A stretch of 35,901 nucleotides of DNA from DATMNI01 sp035570275. Its GTDB lineage: Bacteria; Acidobacteriota; Terriglobia; Bryobacterales; Bryobacteraceae. Location: the NCBI GenBank assembly GCA_035570275.1, contig DATMNI010000121.1, positions 1 to 35,901 on the forward strand. The letters are read 5' to 3'. Of the stretch, positions 15,541 through 24,007 are shown piece by piece (within the stretch, counting starts at the first letter, position 1; each line of letters opens with the position of its first letter). Made by a program: the position numbers and the translations under genes. The notes beneath the pieces were generated by a model, which was not told the origin of the DNA, searched no databases, and worked only from the letters and a program-made list of their open reading frames with translations.

Positions 15541-16356
15541 CTACAGCGGCGAGTCCGGATTGCCGATCGTGCGCCACATATGGGCGACCGGGCTGTTGTC
15601 GTTTCCCAACCCTTCCTTCGGCTGCTTGAAATGCCGCCCGATAATATCGGCGAAGGGGTCGACGCTCACCACCGCCTTGGGATCGAACGCATACAGGTCG
15701 TTCACCGTCACCAGTCTGAGCTCCATATACCAGCGGTGCTTCTTGACCATCTGGTAGGTGGTTTCAATGTGCGGCGGCGGGACGTAGTCCGACCCGAACA
15801 TGCGGTAGTAGAGGTCGGGATACTCGTATCCGGCCGCGGAATCGGGATAGAAACGCAAGGCCTGATGGTAGCGGACGGCGAAGGCGACCTTCGGCGAGAC
15901 GTACGGTTCGATGAGTTGCGCGCCCCACCATCCGTGATCCGGCTTGATCAGATTCTGCACCACGTCGTGAAGCAGGCAGGCCAGCGTAATCTCCTCCGTC
16001 ATGCCGGTCTTGAGGGCCCGCGTAGCGCTCTGCAGCACATGATTGGCGGGCGCGAACCGAAGCTGAAAGAAGTCCAACAGCGTCGGATTCCGCGGCATCG
16101 GCGGGAGCTTGTTGACCTTGGTCCCCGACGCAAAAAGGCTGCCGGCACCTCGACGATAATTTCGCGTGGCGATCTGAGCCTCAAGCTCGGCGACGGTTGG
16201 GTACTTCTGGGTCTCTGCCTGCTCGCCGGCGGTGGCCTCATCCAACTGGTCCGACATGTAATGCTCCAGCGCGTCCGCGCGCGCCTCGGAGTCCATGAGA
16301 GCGACGGCCGCCGCACCTCCGAGGCTGGCGAAGAAGGATCTGCGTTCGATTTCCAT
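15541..16356 (-). CDS. Tat-exported HD-domain-like protein
   Basis: 271 residues from the ATG at 16356, chosen because AAGGAGG (16361-16367) stands 4 bases before it; the longer frame to 16431 has no such site. The N-terminus MEIERRSFFASLGGAAAVAL is a twin-arginine signal. A possible HD-type metal site is seen in LACLLHDVV (His130-Asp131), DHGWWGAQLI (His141) and VRYHQALRF (His164). HD proteins are usually metal-dependent phosphohydrolases or, in the inositol-oxygenase branch, mixed-valent di-iron oxygenases; the spacing here is compatible with either and I cannot choose. Export through Tat would fit a cofactor loaded in the cytoplasm. A TATACT (-10-like, 16423-16428) lies about 65 bases upstream. 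Neighbours give no pathway. Confidence 0.65.
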   Translation of the reverse strand: MEIERRSFFASLGGAAAVALMDSEARADALEHYMSDQLDEATAGEQAETQKYPTVAELEAQIATRNYRRGAGSLFASGTKVNKLPPMPRNPTLLDFFQLRFAPANHVLQSATRALKTGMTEEITLACLLHDVVQNLIKPDHGWWGAQLIEPYVSPKVAFAVRYHQALRFYPDSAAGYEYPDLYYRMFGSDYVPPPHIETTYQMVKKHRWYMELRLVTVNDLYAFDPKAVVSVDPFADIIGRHFKQPKEGLGNDNSPVAHMWRTIGNPDSPL

Positions 16357-16475
16357 GCCCCCTCCTTTTCGGCCCGGAAATCCCGTTCTTCGGAGTTCCC
16401 AGGGTGGAAGAATGTTGGAAAGAGTATACACCTATGGAGCGGGCGAGGAGCTGAAAAGCTTAGTTATTTGGAGGG

Positions 16476-16553
16476 AACCGCTTGCTGACGGTCGCGGCTC
16501 GGAACGGAGGGAACCGCGGCTCTGATCGGAGCCGCGCGCGTAAGCAAGCGGTT
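16476..16553. repeat. Dispersed palindrome, family C
   Basis: Left arm 16476-16500 (aaccgcttgctgacggtc, then gcggctc) and right arm 16529-16553 (gagccgcgcgcgtaagc, then aagcggtt) form a 25-base imperfect hairpin with a 28-base loop. It lies in the gap between the FecR-domain gene end and the HD-like gene start. Confidence 0.75.
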
Positions 16554-16616
16554 TCGCCGGATACGTTAGGAGCTTCTGAAACGGGTACTTAACGTCCCCT
16601 GATTAGCGTCCGCTGA

Positions 16617-17483
16617 TTAGATTCCGCCACCGGGACCGCCTGGTGGGGGCGGTGCTCCGCCGGGTGGCGTTGGTGCTCCGCCAGGAGGTGTCGGTGCGCC
16701 ACCAGTGGGTGTGGGGGAACCGCCCGTTCCCGTGCTGCCACCGTTCTTGCCTTTGTCGCCTTGCGAGCCGCCAGTGCCCGTCGGGACACCGCCTGGACCA
16801 GGGCCGCCACCCACATTCCGCTGCCGCAACATTTCGTAGATTCCGTCTTGCACCACCCGCGCCAGCCTCATAGCAATGTTGGCGGGGGCGGCCGCCGCCT
16901 TGGCCAAAGGCATGTTGGGGAAGATGCGGACGGCTTCACCGGGATTCAGGAACTTGTCCGGTCCCGGCTGCATGCGGTGATGGACTTGGACCAAACCCTC
17001 ATCCAGGCTGACCAACGTAGTGCCATCCAGATCTTCCACAATCACGTCAAAGATGGTGCCGCGAACCGAAATCACTGCCGTCGGGCTGGTGACGTTGTTC
17101 GGATTGGCCACGCCCGGCAAGTGCTGGATAATCACCTTAATGTGGCCGATCCAAACGTTGAGGAGATGCGTCCAGTTTCCAGGATCCGCGCGGAAGGTGA
17201 TCTCCGAGTTGGGGAAAACTTCAAAGGTACTGCCGTCGGAAACCTGGAACTTGGCATAGCCGTCTTTCCCGGTCTTGACGATCCACCCCGGCTTCACGTC
17301 CGTGCCCAGGTTCAAAGCCCACTTGTAGCCGTTTTGCCCGTCTCGCAAAAAGGAAACGTCGCCGGCCAACTCGGTAGGCCGGGCAGCCGCGTCCTGCGCC
17401 CGCAACGGGGCCAGACACACCACCAGGGTGGCCGCCACCAGTAGCCTGTGCACGGTCCGCGTTAACGTGGAACGCCGAAGCAT
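16617..17483 (-). CDS. FecR-domain secreted protein with Gly/Pro-rich C-terminal repeats
   Basis: 288 residues. Signal peptide about 1-29 (LLVAATLVVCLAPLRAQ). Residues about 50-175 form a FecR domain: TGKDGYAKFQVSDGSTFEVF, AVISVRGTIFDVIVED, LVSLDEGLVQV, NPGEAVRIF. In FecR itself this fold senses TonB receptors and signals to an ECF sigma factor, but stand-alone secreted FecR proteins such as this lack the cytoplasmic and transmembrane parts and have no known signalling role; no sigma factor gene is adjacent. The last 60 residues are low complexity (GGAPTPP units), likely a flexible or surface-anchoring tail. AAGG lies 4 bases before the ATG. Confidence 0.82.
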   Translation of the reverse strand: MLRRSTLTRTVHRLLVAATLVVCLAPLRAQDAAARPTELAGDVSFLRDGQNGYKWALNLGTDVKPGWIVKTGKDGYAKFQVSDGSTFEVFPNSEITFRADPGNWTHLLNVWIGHIKVIIQHLPGVANPNNVTSPTAVISVRGTIFDVIVEDLDGTTLVSLDEGLVQVHHRMQPGPDKFLNPGEAVRIFPNMPLAKAAAAPANIAMRLARVVQDGIYEMLRQRNVGGGPGPGGVPTGTGGSQGDKGKNGGSTGTGGSPTPTGGAPTPPGGAPTPPGGAPPPPGGPGGGI

Positions 17484-17684
17484 ATCGCCTTTTCCAGACT
17501 CTAACCTCTGATTTCGAGACTCGGACGTCTGAAACCCGCAGCCAGGTGCCGGAACAAGATCAGTCTAGCACCAAACTTGCTAAAGCAAACATGGGGCCGG
17601 GATTAACAAACGATCACAAAGTATGTGATTTCAGTAGTTAGTTCGAGGACATCGGTCCAAAGTGCGGTAAAATGGACAACGACT

Positions 17685-19562
17685 GTGTGTCATAAAGAAA
17701 CACTCCGCCACACCCTGCGCCTTTTCGCCCTGGTGTTGGCTCTGGCTCACTTCGTGGCGGCGCAGACCGGCACGCAGTGGCGCAAGGTAGGAAGCACCGC
17801 CGCCGAATTCCTGCTGGCCTCGCCGGCGACGGGCCCGGTGGACCGGGTTTGGTTCAATTCCGACGGTGGGCTGTTGTACGCACGCACGCGTTCCGGCAAG
17901 GTCCTCCAGACTCCCGATTTCGAAACCTGGACACCGGCGGCTTCGGCGGCTGAGCCCGCTGAACCGCTGTTGGGGTTGCCGGTCCGGATCCCCGAGCCGG
18001 GCGCGCGCGTGGTCACCGTGCCTGGGTCGGGGCTGTTTTCCCTGGGCCGCCAGTTGATGCGCTCCGTAGACGATGGACGCACCTGGGTGAACCTGACTGG
18101 ATTTAAATCGGAATCGGTGATCGGCAGCATGCAACACAGCGTGGCCGTCTCACCGGTCAACCCCGACCAACTGGTGGTCGCCAACGACTTCGGAGTCTGG
18201 CGGTCGATGGACGGGGGCATGTCGTGGGCCGGGTTAAACCACTCCCTGCCCAATCTGCCGGTCAGGCGCATTGTTTCCACGCCGGCCGGGACTGCCGGCA
18301 CTCGGGTGGAGTCCGACGCTTTGGGCACGCTGGAATTACCTCCCGGCGGCTCGGTGTGGGTTCCGGTAACGTCATCCAGGGCAGAGAACGAGGCCGCCAG
18401 GCTCCAGCAATTCTCGGCCAAGTTGGGCGCCAGGGTCGCGTCCTACGGCCAGTCCGACGCCACCATCTATGCCGGTTCGCCGGATGGGCGCATCTGGGTT
18501 TCGATTGATAACGGCGCAACTTTCCGCGGGACCGTGACCGATGCCACGGGCCCCGTGGAGCGCATCTTTGTAGATCCGACGCGGCCGCAAACGGCTTTGG
18601 CGGCGGTGGGCGGCCCGGTTGGCCCGCACGTGCTGCGCACCACCAACGGCGGCATTTTCTGGGACGCGTTGGATGCCAATCTGCCCAACGCCCCGGCGCA
18701 CGCGGTGGTCGGCGAGCGCGTGTCGGGCGCGGTTTTCGTGGCTACCGACCGGGGAGTTTTCGCGGGTCGCGTCGATTTGGACAACGCCAGTTCGCCCGCG
18801 GTGAATTGGACCAGCCTTTCGGACCGGCTGCCGGCGGCGCCAGCGACCGACGTAAAGCTGGACCCGGCGGGAATTCAGTTGTATGCGGCGTTAGATGGTT
18901 ATGGCGTGTACGCGACGCTGGCGCCGCACCGCATGCGCAGCCTCCGCGTGGTCAACGCAGCCGATTTCAGCCTGCGGCCCGCGGCCCCGGGTTCGCTGCT
19001 GAGCGTGATTGGCGGCCGGGTGAGCTCAGCCACCGCCGGCACGTTAAACTTTCCGGTGCTGGCGGCGGCCGACGATGCGTCGCAAATCCAGGTTCCCTTC
19101 GATGCCGTGGGGCCGACTGTGGTGCTGGCCCTGCAAACTCCCGGTGGGCGGGTGCCAGTCGGGCTGCAACTGCAGGCGGTGTCGCCGGCGATTTTTGTGA
19201 GCCTGGATGGGTCTCCGCTGCTGCAGGACGCCGAATCCGGGTTGCTTCTGGACGCTCGCAACGCGGCCCGTTCGAATACGCATGTGCAGATTTTTGCGGC
19301 CGGGTTAGGCAAAGTGCGGGCGGATTGGCACGCCGGTCTGCCGGCCCCGCTGGAGAATCCCCCTGAAGTGGCGGCTGCCGTTCGTGCCTATCTCAATGGC
19401 GCGGCCATTCCCGTGACGCGCGCCACGCTGGCGCCGGGGCACATCGGCTTCTATCTGGTGGAAGTGCAATTGCCCGCCATCGTGAACGCCGGCGTCTCGG
19501 AGTTGTACATCAGCGCCGATGGAGTCGAAAGCAATCGCGTGCAAGTGGTGATCGAACCGTAG
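17685..19562 (+). CDS. Secreted BNR/sortilin-like propeller protein with C-terminal TIGR03437 domain
   Basis: 625 residues from the GTG at 17685. This start gives a better signal peptide (LRLFALVLALAHFVAAQ) than the ATG at 17625, which would add 20 residues; a -10-like TAAAAT (17668-17673) places the transcript start between the two and so favours the GTG. Residues about 30-405 contain BNR/VPS10-type propeller repeats: SVDDGRTWVNL, SMDGGMSWAGL, SIDNGATFRG, TTNGGIFWDAL. Residues about 415-625 are TIGR03437: SLRVVNAADFSLRPAAPGS, QIFAAGLGKV, GFYLVEVQLP, NRVQVVIEP. Such proteins are secreted and thought to bind surfaces or glycans; an enzymatic role is not visible. It is transcribed divergently from the FecR gene. 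Confidence 0.8.
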   Translation: MCHKETLRHTLRLFALVLALAHFVAAQTGTQWRKVGSTAAEFLLASPATGPVDRVWFNSDGGLLYARTRSGKVLQTPDFETWTPAASAAEPAEPLLGLPVRIPEPGARVVTVPGSGLFSLGRQLMRSVDDGRTWVNLTGFKSESVIGSMQHSVAVSPVNPDQLVVANDFGVWRSMDGGMSWAGLNHSLPNLPVRRIVSTPAGTAGTRVESDALGTLELPPGGSVWVPVTSSRAENEAARLQQFSAKLGARVASYGQSDATIYAGSPDGRIWVSIDNGATFRGTVTDATGPVERIFVDPTRPQTALAAVGGPVGPHVLRTTNGGIFWDALDANLPNAPAHAVVGERVSGAVFVATDRGVFAGRVDLDNASSPAVNWTSLSDRLPAAPATDVKLDPAGIQLYAALDGYGVYATLAPHRMRSLRVVNAADFSLRPAAPGSLLSVIGGRVSSATAGTLNFPVLAAADDASQIQVPFDAVGPTVVLALQTPGGRVPVGLQLQAVSPAIFVSLDGSPLLQDAESGLLLDARNAARSNTHVQIFAAGLGKVRADWHAGLPAPLENPPEVAAAVRAYLNGAAIPVTRATLAPGHIGFYLVEVQLPAIVNAGVSELYISADGVESNRVQVVIEP

Positions 19563-19582
19563 CGGCGGCAATGTGCCTGCCG

Positions 19583-19611
19583 TTGCGCAACTCCACCGTT
19601 GCATGTAGAAT
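19583..19611 (+). promoter_or_regulatory. Sigma-70-type promoter predicting a leaderless transcript
   Basis: TTGCGC (19583-19588), a 17-base spacer and TAGAAT (19606-19611). Transcription would begin about 7 bases after the -10 box, at or within two bases of the ATG at 19620, and there is no Shine-Dalgarno sequence. Confidence 0.55.
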
Positions 19612-19619
19612 CGGGTCTC

Positions 19620-19985
19620 ATGAAGCACAGATTGGCAATCGCCACGGTTCTCGGAGTCATCATGAGCGCGTCCGGCATTGCGGCCGAGCAGAAAACAATC
19701 ACTGGCTGGGTGCTCGACTCCGCGTGCGCTTTCACCAAGGGGCTGAAAAAGCCCATCAGCGCCGATTGCGCGGTATCCTGTGCCAAGAATGGATCGCCGC
19801 TCGTCATCTTACAAGACGACGGCTCCATTTACTGGCCGATTGCAGAAACTATGCCGGCCGAAGGTCAGAATAAGCGGCTCATGCCTTTTGCGGGCAAACG
19901 CATTACGGCGACGGGCAAAGCCTATACGCGCGGCGGATCCAATGCCATCGTCATCGACAAGATCGCCGAGGCAAATGGCCGTTGA
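19620..19985 (+). CDS. Small secreted protein of unknown function
   Basis: 121 residues from the ATG at 19620. Signal peptide MKHRLAIATVLGVIMSASGI cut near IAAEQ. The mature protein of about 97 residues starts KTITGWVLDSACAF and continues ADCAVSCAKNGSPLVIL and KRITATGKAYTRGGSNAIVI, a pattern of beta strands with three Cys that could be an OB-like fold; similar small secreted proteins are common in Acidobacteriota but I know no assigned function. The frame extends back to 19599, but the promoter at 19583-19611 shows that ATG would not be transcribed. Confidence 0.7.
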   Translation: MKHRLAIATVLGVIMSASGIAAEQKTITGWVLDSACAFTKGLKKPISADCAVSCAKNGSPLVILQDDGSIYWPIAETMPAEGQNKRLMPFAGKRITATGKAYTRGGSNAIVIDKIAEANGR

Positions 19986-20057
19986 GTCCTCGGGGTCGAG
20001 AAGCGCCCGCGGCTGCGTAGTCGGCTAACGCGGGCTGGCTCGCTGCCGCATCGCGCA

Positions 20058-20250
20058 GACGGATTAGCAATCCGCCGCACTCTCGAAGTCGCTTGTGGAG
20101 GTTCGGCTGCGCGCCAACTCCCGGCGGGCGGATTGCCAATCCGCCGCAGCTTGCCAAGTAAGCTTGCCAAGTTGCCCCACATAGCGCCACGGGCGACTTT
20201 CATCCCTGCCCATGTGCGCCCGGCCTCATGCGAAACAGGTTGACAACCTG
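20058..20250. repeat. Cluster of family B palindromes
   Basis: The 300-base gap 19986-20285 holds no gene. It contains cggattagcaatccg (20060-20074), the perfect palindrome GGCGGATTGCCAATCCGCC (20127-20145), and CAGGTTGACAACCTG (20236-20250) followed by gttaacaacctgccccac. The same words recur at 26921-26965. A duplicated gcttgccaagt (about 20149-20171) also lies here. Position between convergent genes (19985 and 20286) fits a bidirectional transcript end, but there is no T-run. Confidence 0.7.
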
Positions 20251-20285
20251 GTTAACAACCTGCCCCACAAAGCACGCGGCGACGC

Positions 20286-21578
20286 CTACTGGATCGCGTA
20301 AACCTGCCCGTCCGTGCTGCCCACGTACAGCACGCCATCGGCCACCACCGGGGATGAGAGCACGGAGCCGAGTTTGAACATGGTGTGGATGCCGATGATT
20401 ATGCCGTCCAGGGTGCCATCCGGGTAAATGCCGGGCTTGATCCGTCCCTGGGCGTCGGTGTACAGCGAGGCGTTCTGCCGGGACCCGTCGGTCTGAAACT
20501 CGGCCTTGACCTTTCCGGCTTTCAGATCCACGGCGTGAAGCCAGCCATCGGACGAACCGAAATAAGCCGTGTCGTTCACGATGGCCGGCGAGGAGAAGGA
20601 AATCTCTTTGTTGCCGAAATCGAAGACTGGCCGGCCGGTGGCGGCGTCAATGGCTTTGAAGCGCATGCCGTCCGAAGTCGGAAAGTAGACCGTGCTGTTG
20701 TGAACCGCCGGCGAAGCAATCACCCAGCCCTTCCGGTTGTCGACATTCCATTTTTCCAGGCCGGTCCTGGCATCCACGGCGTAAAAATGGCCGTCGCGGC
20801 AACCGAAGTAGACGGCGCCGCCGGCTACCGCGGCTGAACTGGCGATGCCGACCTGGTTATAGATCTCGGTGTCGTCGCCGGTCTGGAACTTCCAGATTTC
20901 GGCGCCCGTCCTGGCATCCAGCGCGTAGAGGTACCGGTCCCAGCTTCCGATGTAAAGTACGCCATCCGACACGGCCGGCGAAGCGTGAACGACGTTCCCG
21001 GTAGTGAATTTCCATTTCAGTTCGCCGGTCCTGGCATTGAGCGCGTAGACGTTGTGGTCCCCGCTGCCGAAATAGACTACGCCGGCGGCGATGGCGGGTG
21101 ACGACAGGAAGACATCGAAGCCATCGGCCATCATTTCGGTGCGCGGCATGGCGCCGTGGATTCCCGGCGCCGTGAACCGGCGCTCGCCGGCGGTCTTGAA
21201 CTTCCATTTGAGTTTGCCGGTCTCCGAGTCAACGGCATAGAAGTTGCCGTCCACGCTGCCCGCGAAGACCGTTCCGCCGCCAACCGCGGGCGACGAGTTC
21301 ACCAGGCTGTCGGTGTGGAACTTCCAACGGAGCGTGCCATCGGCGGCGCCGAGCGCATAGAGGTTGTGGTCGGCGCTGCCGAAGTAGACCGAGCCTGCGG
21401 CTACTGCCGGTGACGAAACAACCTCGGCGCCGGTTTTGAATTTCCACTTCACCGTGGAGAGGCTGGGCGTCAGCGTGGAGGTGTAGACTCCGGAGTGCGC
21501 CGGATCTCCACGGAACATGGCGGTGTCGGCTGCCAACACTGCCAGGGGCAGCAGGGCCAGAACAAGCGGCTTCTTCAT
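20286..21578 (-). CDS. Secreted PQQ-type (PQQ-binding-like) beta-propeller protein
   Basis: 430 residues from the ATG at 21578 (MKKPLVLALLPLAVLAADTA, signal peptide); the longer frame to 21608 adds ten residues that spoil it. The rest is a run of PQQ-like repeats, each with a VYFGS.D..LYALDA.TG...WKF pattern: SVYFGSADHNLYALGAADG, VVYFGSGDHNVYALNARTG, VLYIGSWDRYLYALDARTG and others, about seven to eight blades. The first blade contains FRGDPAHSG, common in acidobacterial and planctomycete versions. Unlike quinoprotein dehydrogenases it lacks the cytochrome domain and the disulfide-ring motif, so it is more likely a binding or scaffold protein than an alcohol dehydrogenase. Confidence 0.85.
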   Translation of the reverse strand: MKKPLVLALLPLAVLAADTAMFRGDPAHSGVYTSTLTPSLSTVKWKFKTGAEVVSSPAVAAGSVYFGSADHNLYALGAADGTLRWKFHTDSLVNSSPAVGGGTVFAGSVDGNFYAVDSETGKLKWKFKTAGERRFTAPGIHGAMPRTEMMADGFDVFLSSPAIAAGVVYFGSGDHNVYALNARTGELKWKFTTGNVVHASPAVSDGVLYIGSWDRYLYALDARTGAEIWKFQTGDDTEIYNQVGIASSAAVAGGAVYFGCRDGHFYAVDARTGLEKWNVDNRKGWVIASPAVHNSTVYFPTSDGMRFKAIDAATGRPVFDFGNKEISFSSPAIVNDTAYFGSSDGWLHAVDLKAGKVKAEFQTDGSRQNASLYTDAQGRIKPGIYPDGTLDGIIIGIHTMFKLGSVLSSPVVADGVLYVGSTDGQVYAIQ

Positions 21579-21699
21579 GCCCGGCCCTGATGGCACGTGG
21601 AAGGCCAAGGCAAAGCGCTTGATTCCGGGCAGGTAAACTGACCGGTTAACGTTCGCCCGTGGGACGGCGTTCCGCGAAAACGAGCAGCCTCGGCCCGTG

Positions 21700-22806
21700 T
21701 TACTGGAACAGCAGCGGGGCCAGTTCGTTCAGATAGCGGCGCCAGACCATCCAGGTGTGGGCTCCGGGGGTTTCGCGGAAGGTGTGCTTGATCTTGTGAT
21801 CTTCCAGGAACGCCGAGAAGCTCTTGGCCGGGGCGAACAGGCTATCTTGATTGCCGCAACCGACCCAGAGCAGGTGCAGTTTCTGGTTGGCCTCCTTCGG
21901 GTTGGCTACCAGGCCGGCAAAGGTTTTCGGGAAGTCGGGCGGGCGCAGAGCCGCGCTGAAGCCGGCCACGTAGCTGAAGAGGTCCAGGTGGTTCAGGCCG
22001 ATCCCCAGCGACTCGCCGCCGCCCATCGACAGGCCGGCGATGGCGCGTTGGTCGCGGCTGGTGCTGACGCGGTATTTGGATTGAATTGCCGGGATCACGT
22101 CCTCGATCAGGTCGCGGCTGAAGAGGGCAGTATTGTCGCCCGGCGCGGAAGCGGGCGTTCCGGGCGGCACACCGTAACCGAAGGGCATGACCACCACGAA
22201 GGGCTTAGCCTTGCCAGCCGCCAAAAGGTTGTCGAGGATCAGGTTGACGTGGCCGAAGCGCGTCCAGGCGGTCTCATCCGCGTTGGCGCCGTGGAAAAGG
22301 TAAAGCACGGGGTAGCGTGTCGGCGCGCTCTGATCATAGCCCGGCGGCGTGTAGACGGTCACCCGCCGCAAAGCGTTCAGCGATTTCGACTGGTACCAGT
22401 GCGTGCGGATCTCGCCGTGCGGCACCGCCTGGCCGTCGTAGAATGCCGGGCCAACGCCCGCCACCTCCAGAACGCTGGCGATGGTGCCGGGCGTGGAGCC
22501 GGATTTCACATTGGGGTTGTTGGGATCGATGGTGCGCACGCCGTCAATAGTGAGGTTGTAGTTGTAGATCTCCGGTTCGACGGGCCCGATGGTGACGCTC
22601 CAGACGCCCTGATCGTCCTTCTGGAGGCTCTGGCTGCCTGGAATGAATTCGCCGGATACTGAGACCTCGCTGGCCTTGGGGGCGCGCAGGCGGAACGTCA
22701 CGCGGCGGGCGGAATCGACTTCGGGTGAGCGGAGCGCGGGGGGTTGTTGCGCCCACGCGGATGTGGCGAACAGAATCAGGAAAATGCCGGCGATTGAGAT
22801 TCTCAT
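21700..22806 (-). CDS. Secreted CE1-like esterase (feruloyl/acetyl-xylan esterase type) with N-terminal E-set domain
   Basis: 368 residues. Signal peptide MRISIAGIFLILFATSAWA. Residues about 30-110 form an E-set/CBM48-like immunoglobulin domain (RVTFRLRAPKASEVSVSGEF, GVWSVTIGP). Residues about 130-368 are an esterase D/CE1 domain: RRVTVYTPPGYD, PVLYLFHGANADETAW, nucleophile Ser260 in AGLSMGGGES, Asp321 in GNQDSLF and His350 in PGAHTW. Homologues with this layout (XynZ/Fae1A-like) release ferulic or acetyl groups from xylan; the present substrate is inferred only. AGGAG lies 8 bases before the ATG. It directly follows the oxidoreductase remnant at 22818-23219 and may once have shared its operon. 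Confidence 0.88.
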   Translation of the reverse strand: MRISIAGIFLILFATSAWAQQPPALRSPEVDSARRVTFRLRAPKASEVSVSGEFIPGSQSLQKDDQGVWSVTIGPVEPEIYNYNLTIDGVRTIDPNNPNVKSGSTPGTIASVLEVAGVGPAFYDGQAVPHGEIRTHWYQSKSLNALRRVTVYTPPGYDQSAPTRYPVLYLFHGANADETAWTRFGHVNLILDNLLAAGKAKPFVVVMPFGYGVPPGTPASAPGDNTALFSRDLIEDVIPAIQSKYRVSTSRDQRAIAGLSMGGGESLGIGLNHLDLFSYVAGFSAALRPPDFPKTFAGLVANPKEANQKLHLLWVGCGNQDSLFAPAKSFSAFLEDHKIKHTFRETPGAHTWMVWRRYLNELAPLLFQ

Positions 22807-22817
22807 GTCGATAGCTC

Positions 22818-23219
22818 CTAAAAAACGATGCCTGCCGATTTGTGAATGGCGGCGATGAGTTTCATATCGCGCAGACCTTCCTCGCCGGGGGTTTTCGGTT
22901 CCTTATTCTGCAGGATGCACACGGAGAAGTGGTTGGCCTGGCGGACGAAGTGGGACGGATCTCTGTAGATGTTCCTGGCCGGGACGCGGTACGCGGCCGC
23001 CATCGTTCGGCCTTGTCGCGATGGCCGGTTACCCGCCCGGCGACCGGGGAAAGTTGCGTGCTTTTGCAGGCAGGGATGAAGCTGCATGGAAATGCGGCCG
23101 AGCCCCACCATGCAGTAGCCGATTTTCGGGGCCGGTTGCGCCGGCGCCGCGGGCACAGAATGCGAGGCAGCGCCCGATGCCGCCAGGCGTCCCAGATCCC
23201 GGCGGGTGATGTTGGTCAT
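22818..23219 (-). pseudogene. Remnant of a Gfo/Idh/MocA family oxidoreductase (glucose-fructose oxidoreductase type)
   Basis: From the ATG at 23219 the product begins MTNITRRDLGRLAASGAASH, a Tat signal, then KIGYCMVGLGRISMQ, the Rossmann glycine motif of this family. It continues through AAAYRVPARNIYRDPSHF but then jumps directly to HFSVCILQNKEPKTPGEEGL and RDMKLIAAIHKSAG, which in intact members is the extreme C-terminus. Some 220-250 residues, including the EKP motif and almost the whole substrate domain, are missing; the frame is still open across the deletion. Between QLHPC and RTMAAAY the sequence also looks degraded. The 133-residue product cannot be an active dehydrogenase. AGGAG precedes the next gene just after its stop. 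Confidence 0.75.
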
Positions 23220-23281
23220 TTGCGATTTCTCCTTAACACGATACCGCAGGACAACGATACCGCGGGATACGATGCCGCACT

Positions 23282-23310
23282 CCGCTCCCTTACGGTCACG
23301 GCTCCGAATC
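23282..23310. repeat. Half copy of dispersed repeat family C
   Basis: ccgctcccttacggtcac followed by ggctccgaatc matches one arm of the family C palindrome (compare 14309-14332) without its partner. It lies in the divergent gap between the oxidoreductase remnant and the DinB-like gene. Confidence 0.55.
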
Positions 23311-23417
23311 GGCATTTACACCACAAGCCCACTCTACGTCGCACACCCACCCGTACCTTGACGCGCGGGTGCGGGCAAGCGTGCCGGTCGCATGGCCGAC
23401 CCTTGTAAGATGGAGGG

Positions 23418-23948
23418 ATGGCATCCCTGATTGCGCACTTCCAGATGCTGGCGCGGTACAACAGCATCGCCAACGAACGGCTATACGACGCTTGTGGCAG
23501 GCTGGACGAGGAGGAGTACCGGCGGGAGCGGGCCGCCTCGTTTCGCAGCGTGCACCGGACTCTGAACCATATCCTACTGGGCGACCGGATCTGGATGGCG
23601 CGGTTCACCGAAACGGGCTACACCACCACCCCGGCCCTGGGTAGCGAATTGTACCCGGATTTCGCCAGCCTTAGGGCCGCCAGAGTGGCGGAGGACGCGC
23701 GCATCGAAGCCTTTCTGGCCGACGCTACGGAGGAGTTGCTGGCGAAGGAGGTGCGTTACGTCAACAGCGCCGGGGAGCATCATGCCGATCCCGCCGGGCT
23801 GCTGCTGGCGCATCTTTTCAACCATCAGACGCACCACCGCGGGCAGGTGCACGTGATGCTCAGCCAGACTACGGTCCGGCCGCCGGCGCTGGACATGCAC
23901 CGCGCCATCCGGCCGGAAGCGGAAAGCCGGAGGCAGGCCAGCGGCTAG
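23418..23948 (+). CDS. DinB-like four-helix metal-binding protein
   Basis: 176 residues, DinB/YfiT-type four-helix bundle. The three metal-ligand histidines of the family are visible: His51 in TLNHILLGDRIW, and His136 and His140 in LFNHQTHHRGQVH. DinB-like proteins bind zinc or nickel; some are thiol-dependent transferases, but most, like this one, are uncharacterised. WMARF after the first His and the HxxxHRGQ motif are typical. TAAGAT (23406-23411) ends 6 bases before the ATG; the GGAGGG between them touches the ATG and is too close to act as a ribosome site, so the transcript is probably leaderless. It converges on the metalloprotease gene, with hairpin copy 3 between them. Confidence 0.88.
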   Translation: MASLIAHFQMLARYNSIANERLYDACGRLDEEEYRRERAASFRSVHRTLNHILLGDRIWMARFTETGYTTTPALGSELYPDFASLRAARVAEDARIEAFLADATEELLAKEVRYVNSAGEHHADPAGLLLAHLFNHQTHHRGQVHVMLSQTTVRPPALDMHRAIRPEAESRRQASG

Positions 23949-23954
23949 CTGGGT

Positions 23955-23994
23955 GGCAGGTTGACAGACGACATAAACCGATCGTCTGTCCCAC
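23955..23994. repeat. Hairpin repeat, family A, copy 3
   Basis: Arms acagacga (23964-23971) and tcgtctgt (23982-23989), loop cataaaccga. The 37 bases from ggcaggttgacagacgac to the end of the right arm are identical at 30435-30471. It lies between two convergent genes and may act as a bidirectional transcript-end hairpin. Confidence 0.8.
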
Positions 23995-24007
23995 AGCCAA
24001 ACTCGCG

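Noticed and set aside
16617..17483. FecR-type anti-sigma regulator of an ECF sigma factor
   Set aside because: No sigma factor gene nearby and no transmembrane or cytoplasmic anti-sigma part; it is a secreted FecR-domain protein.
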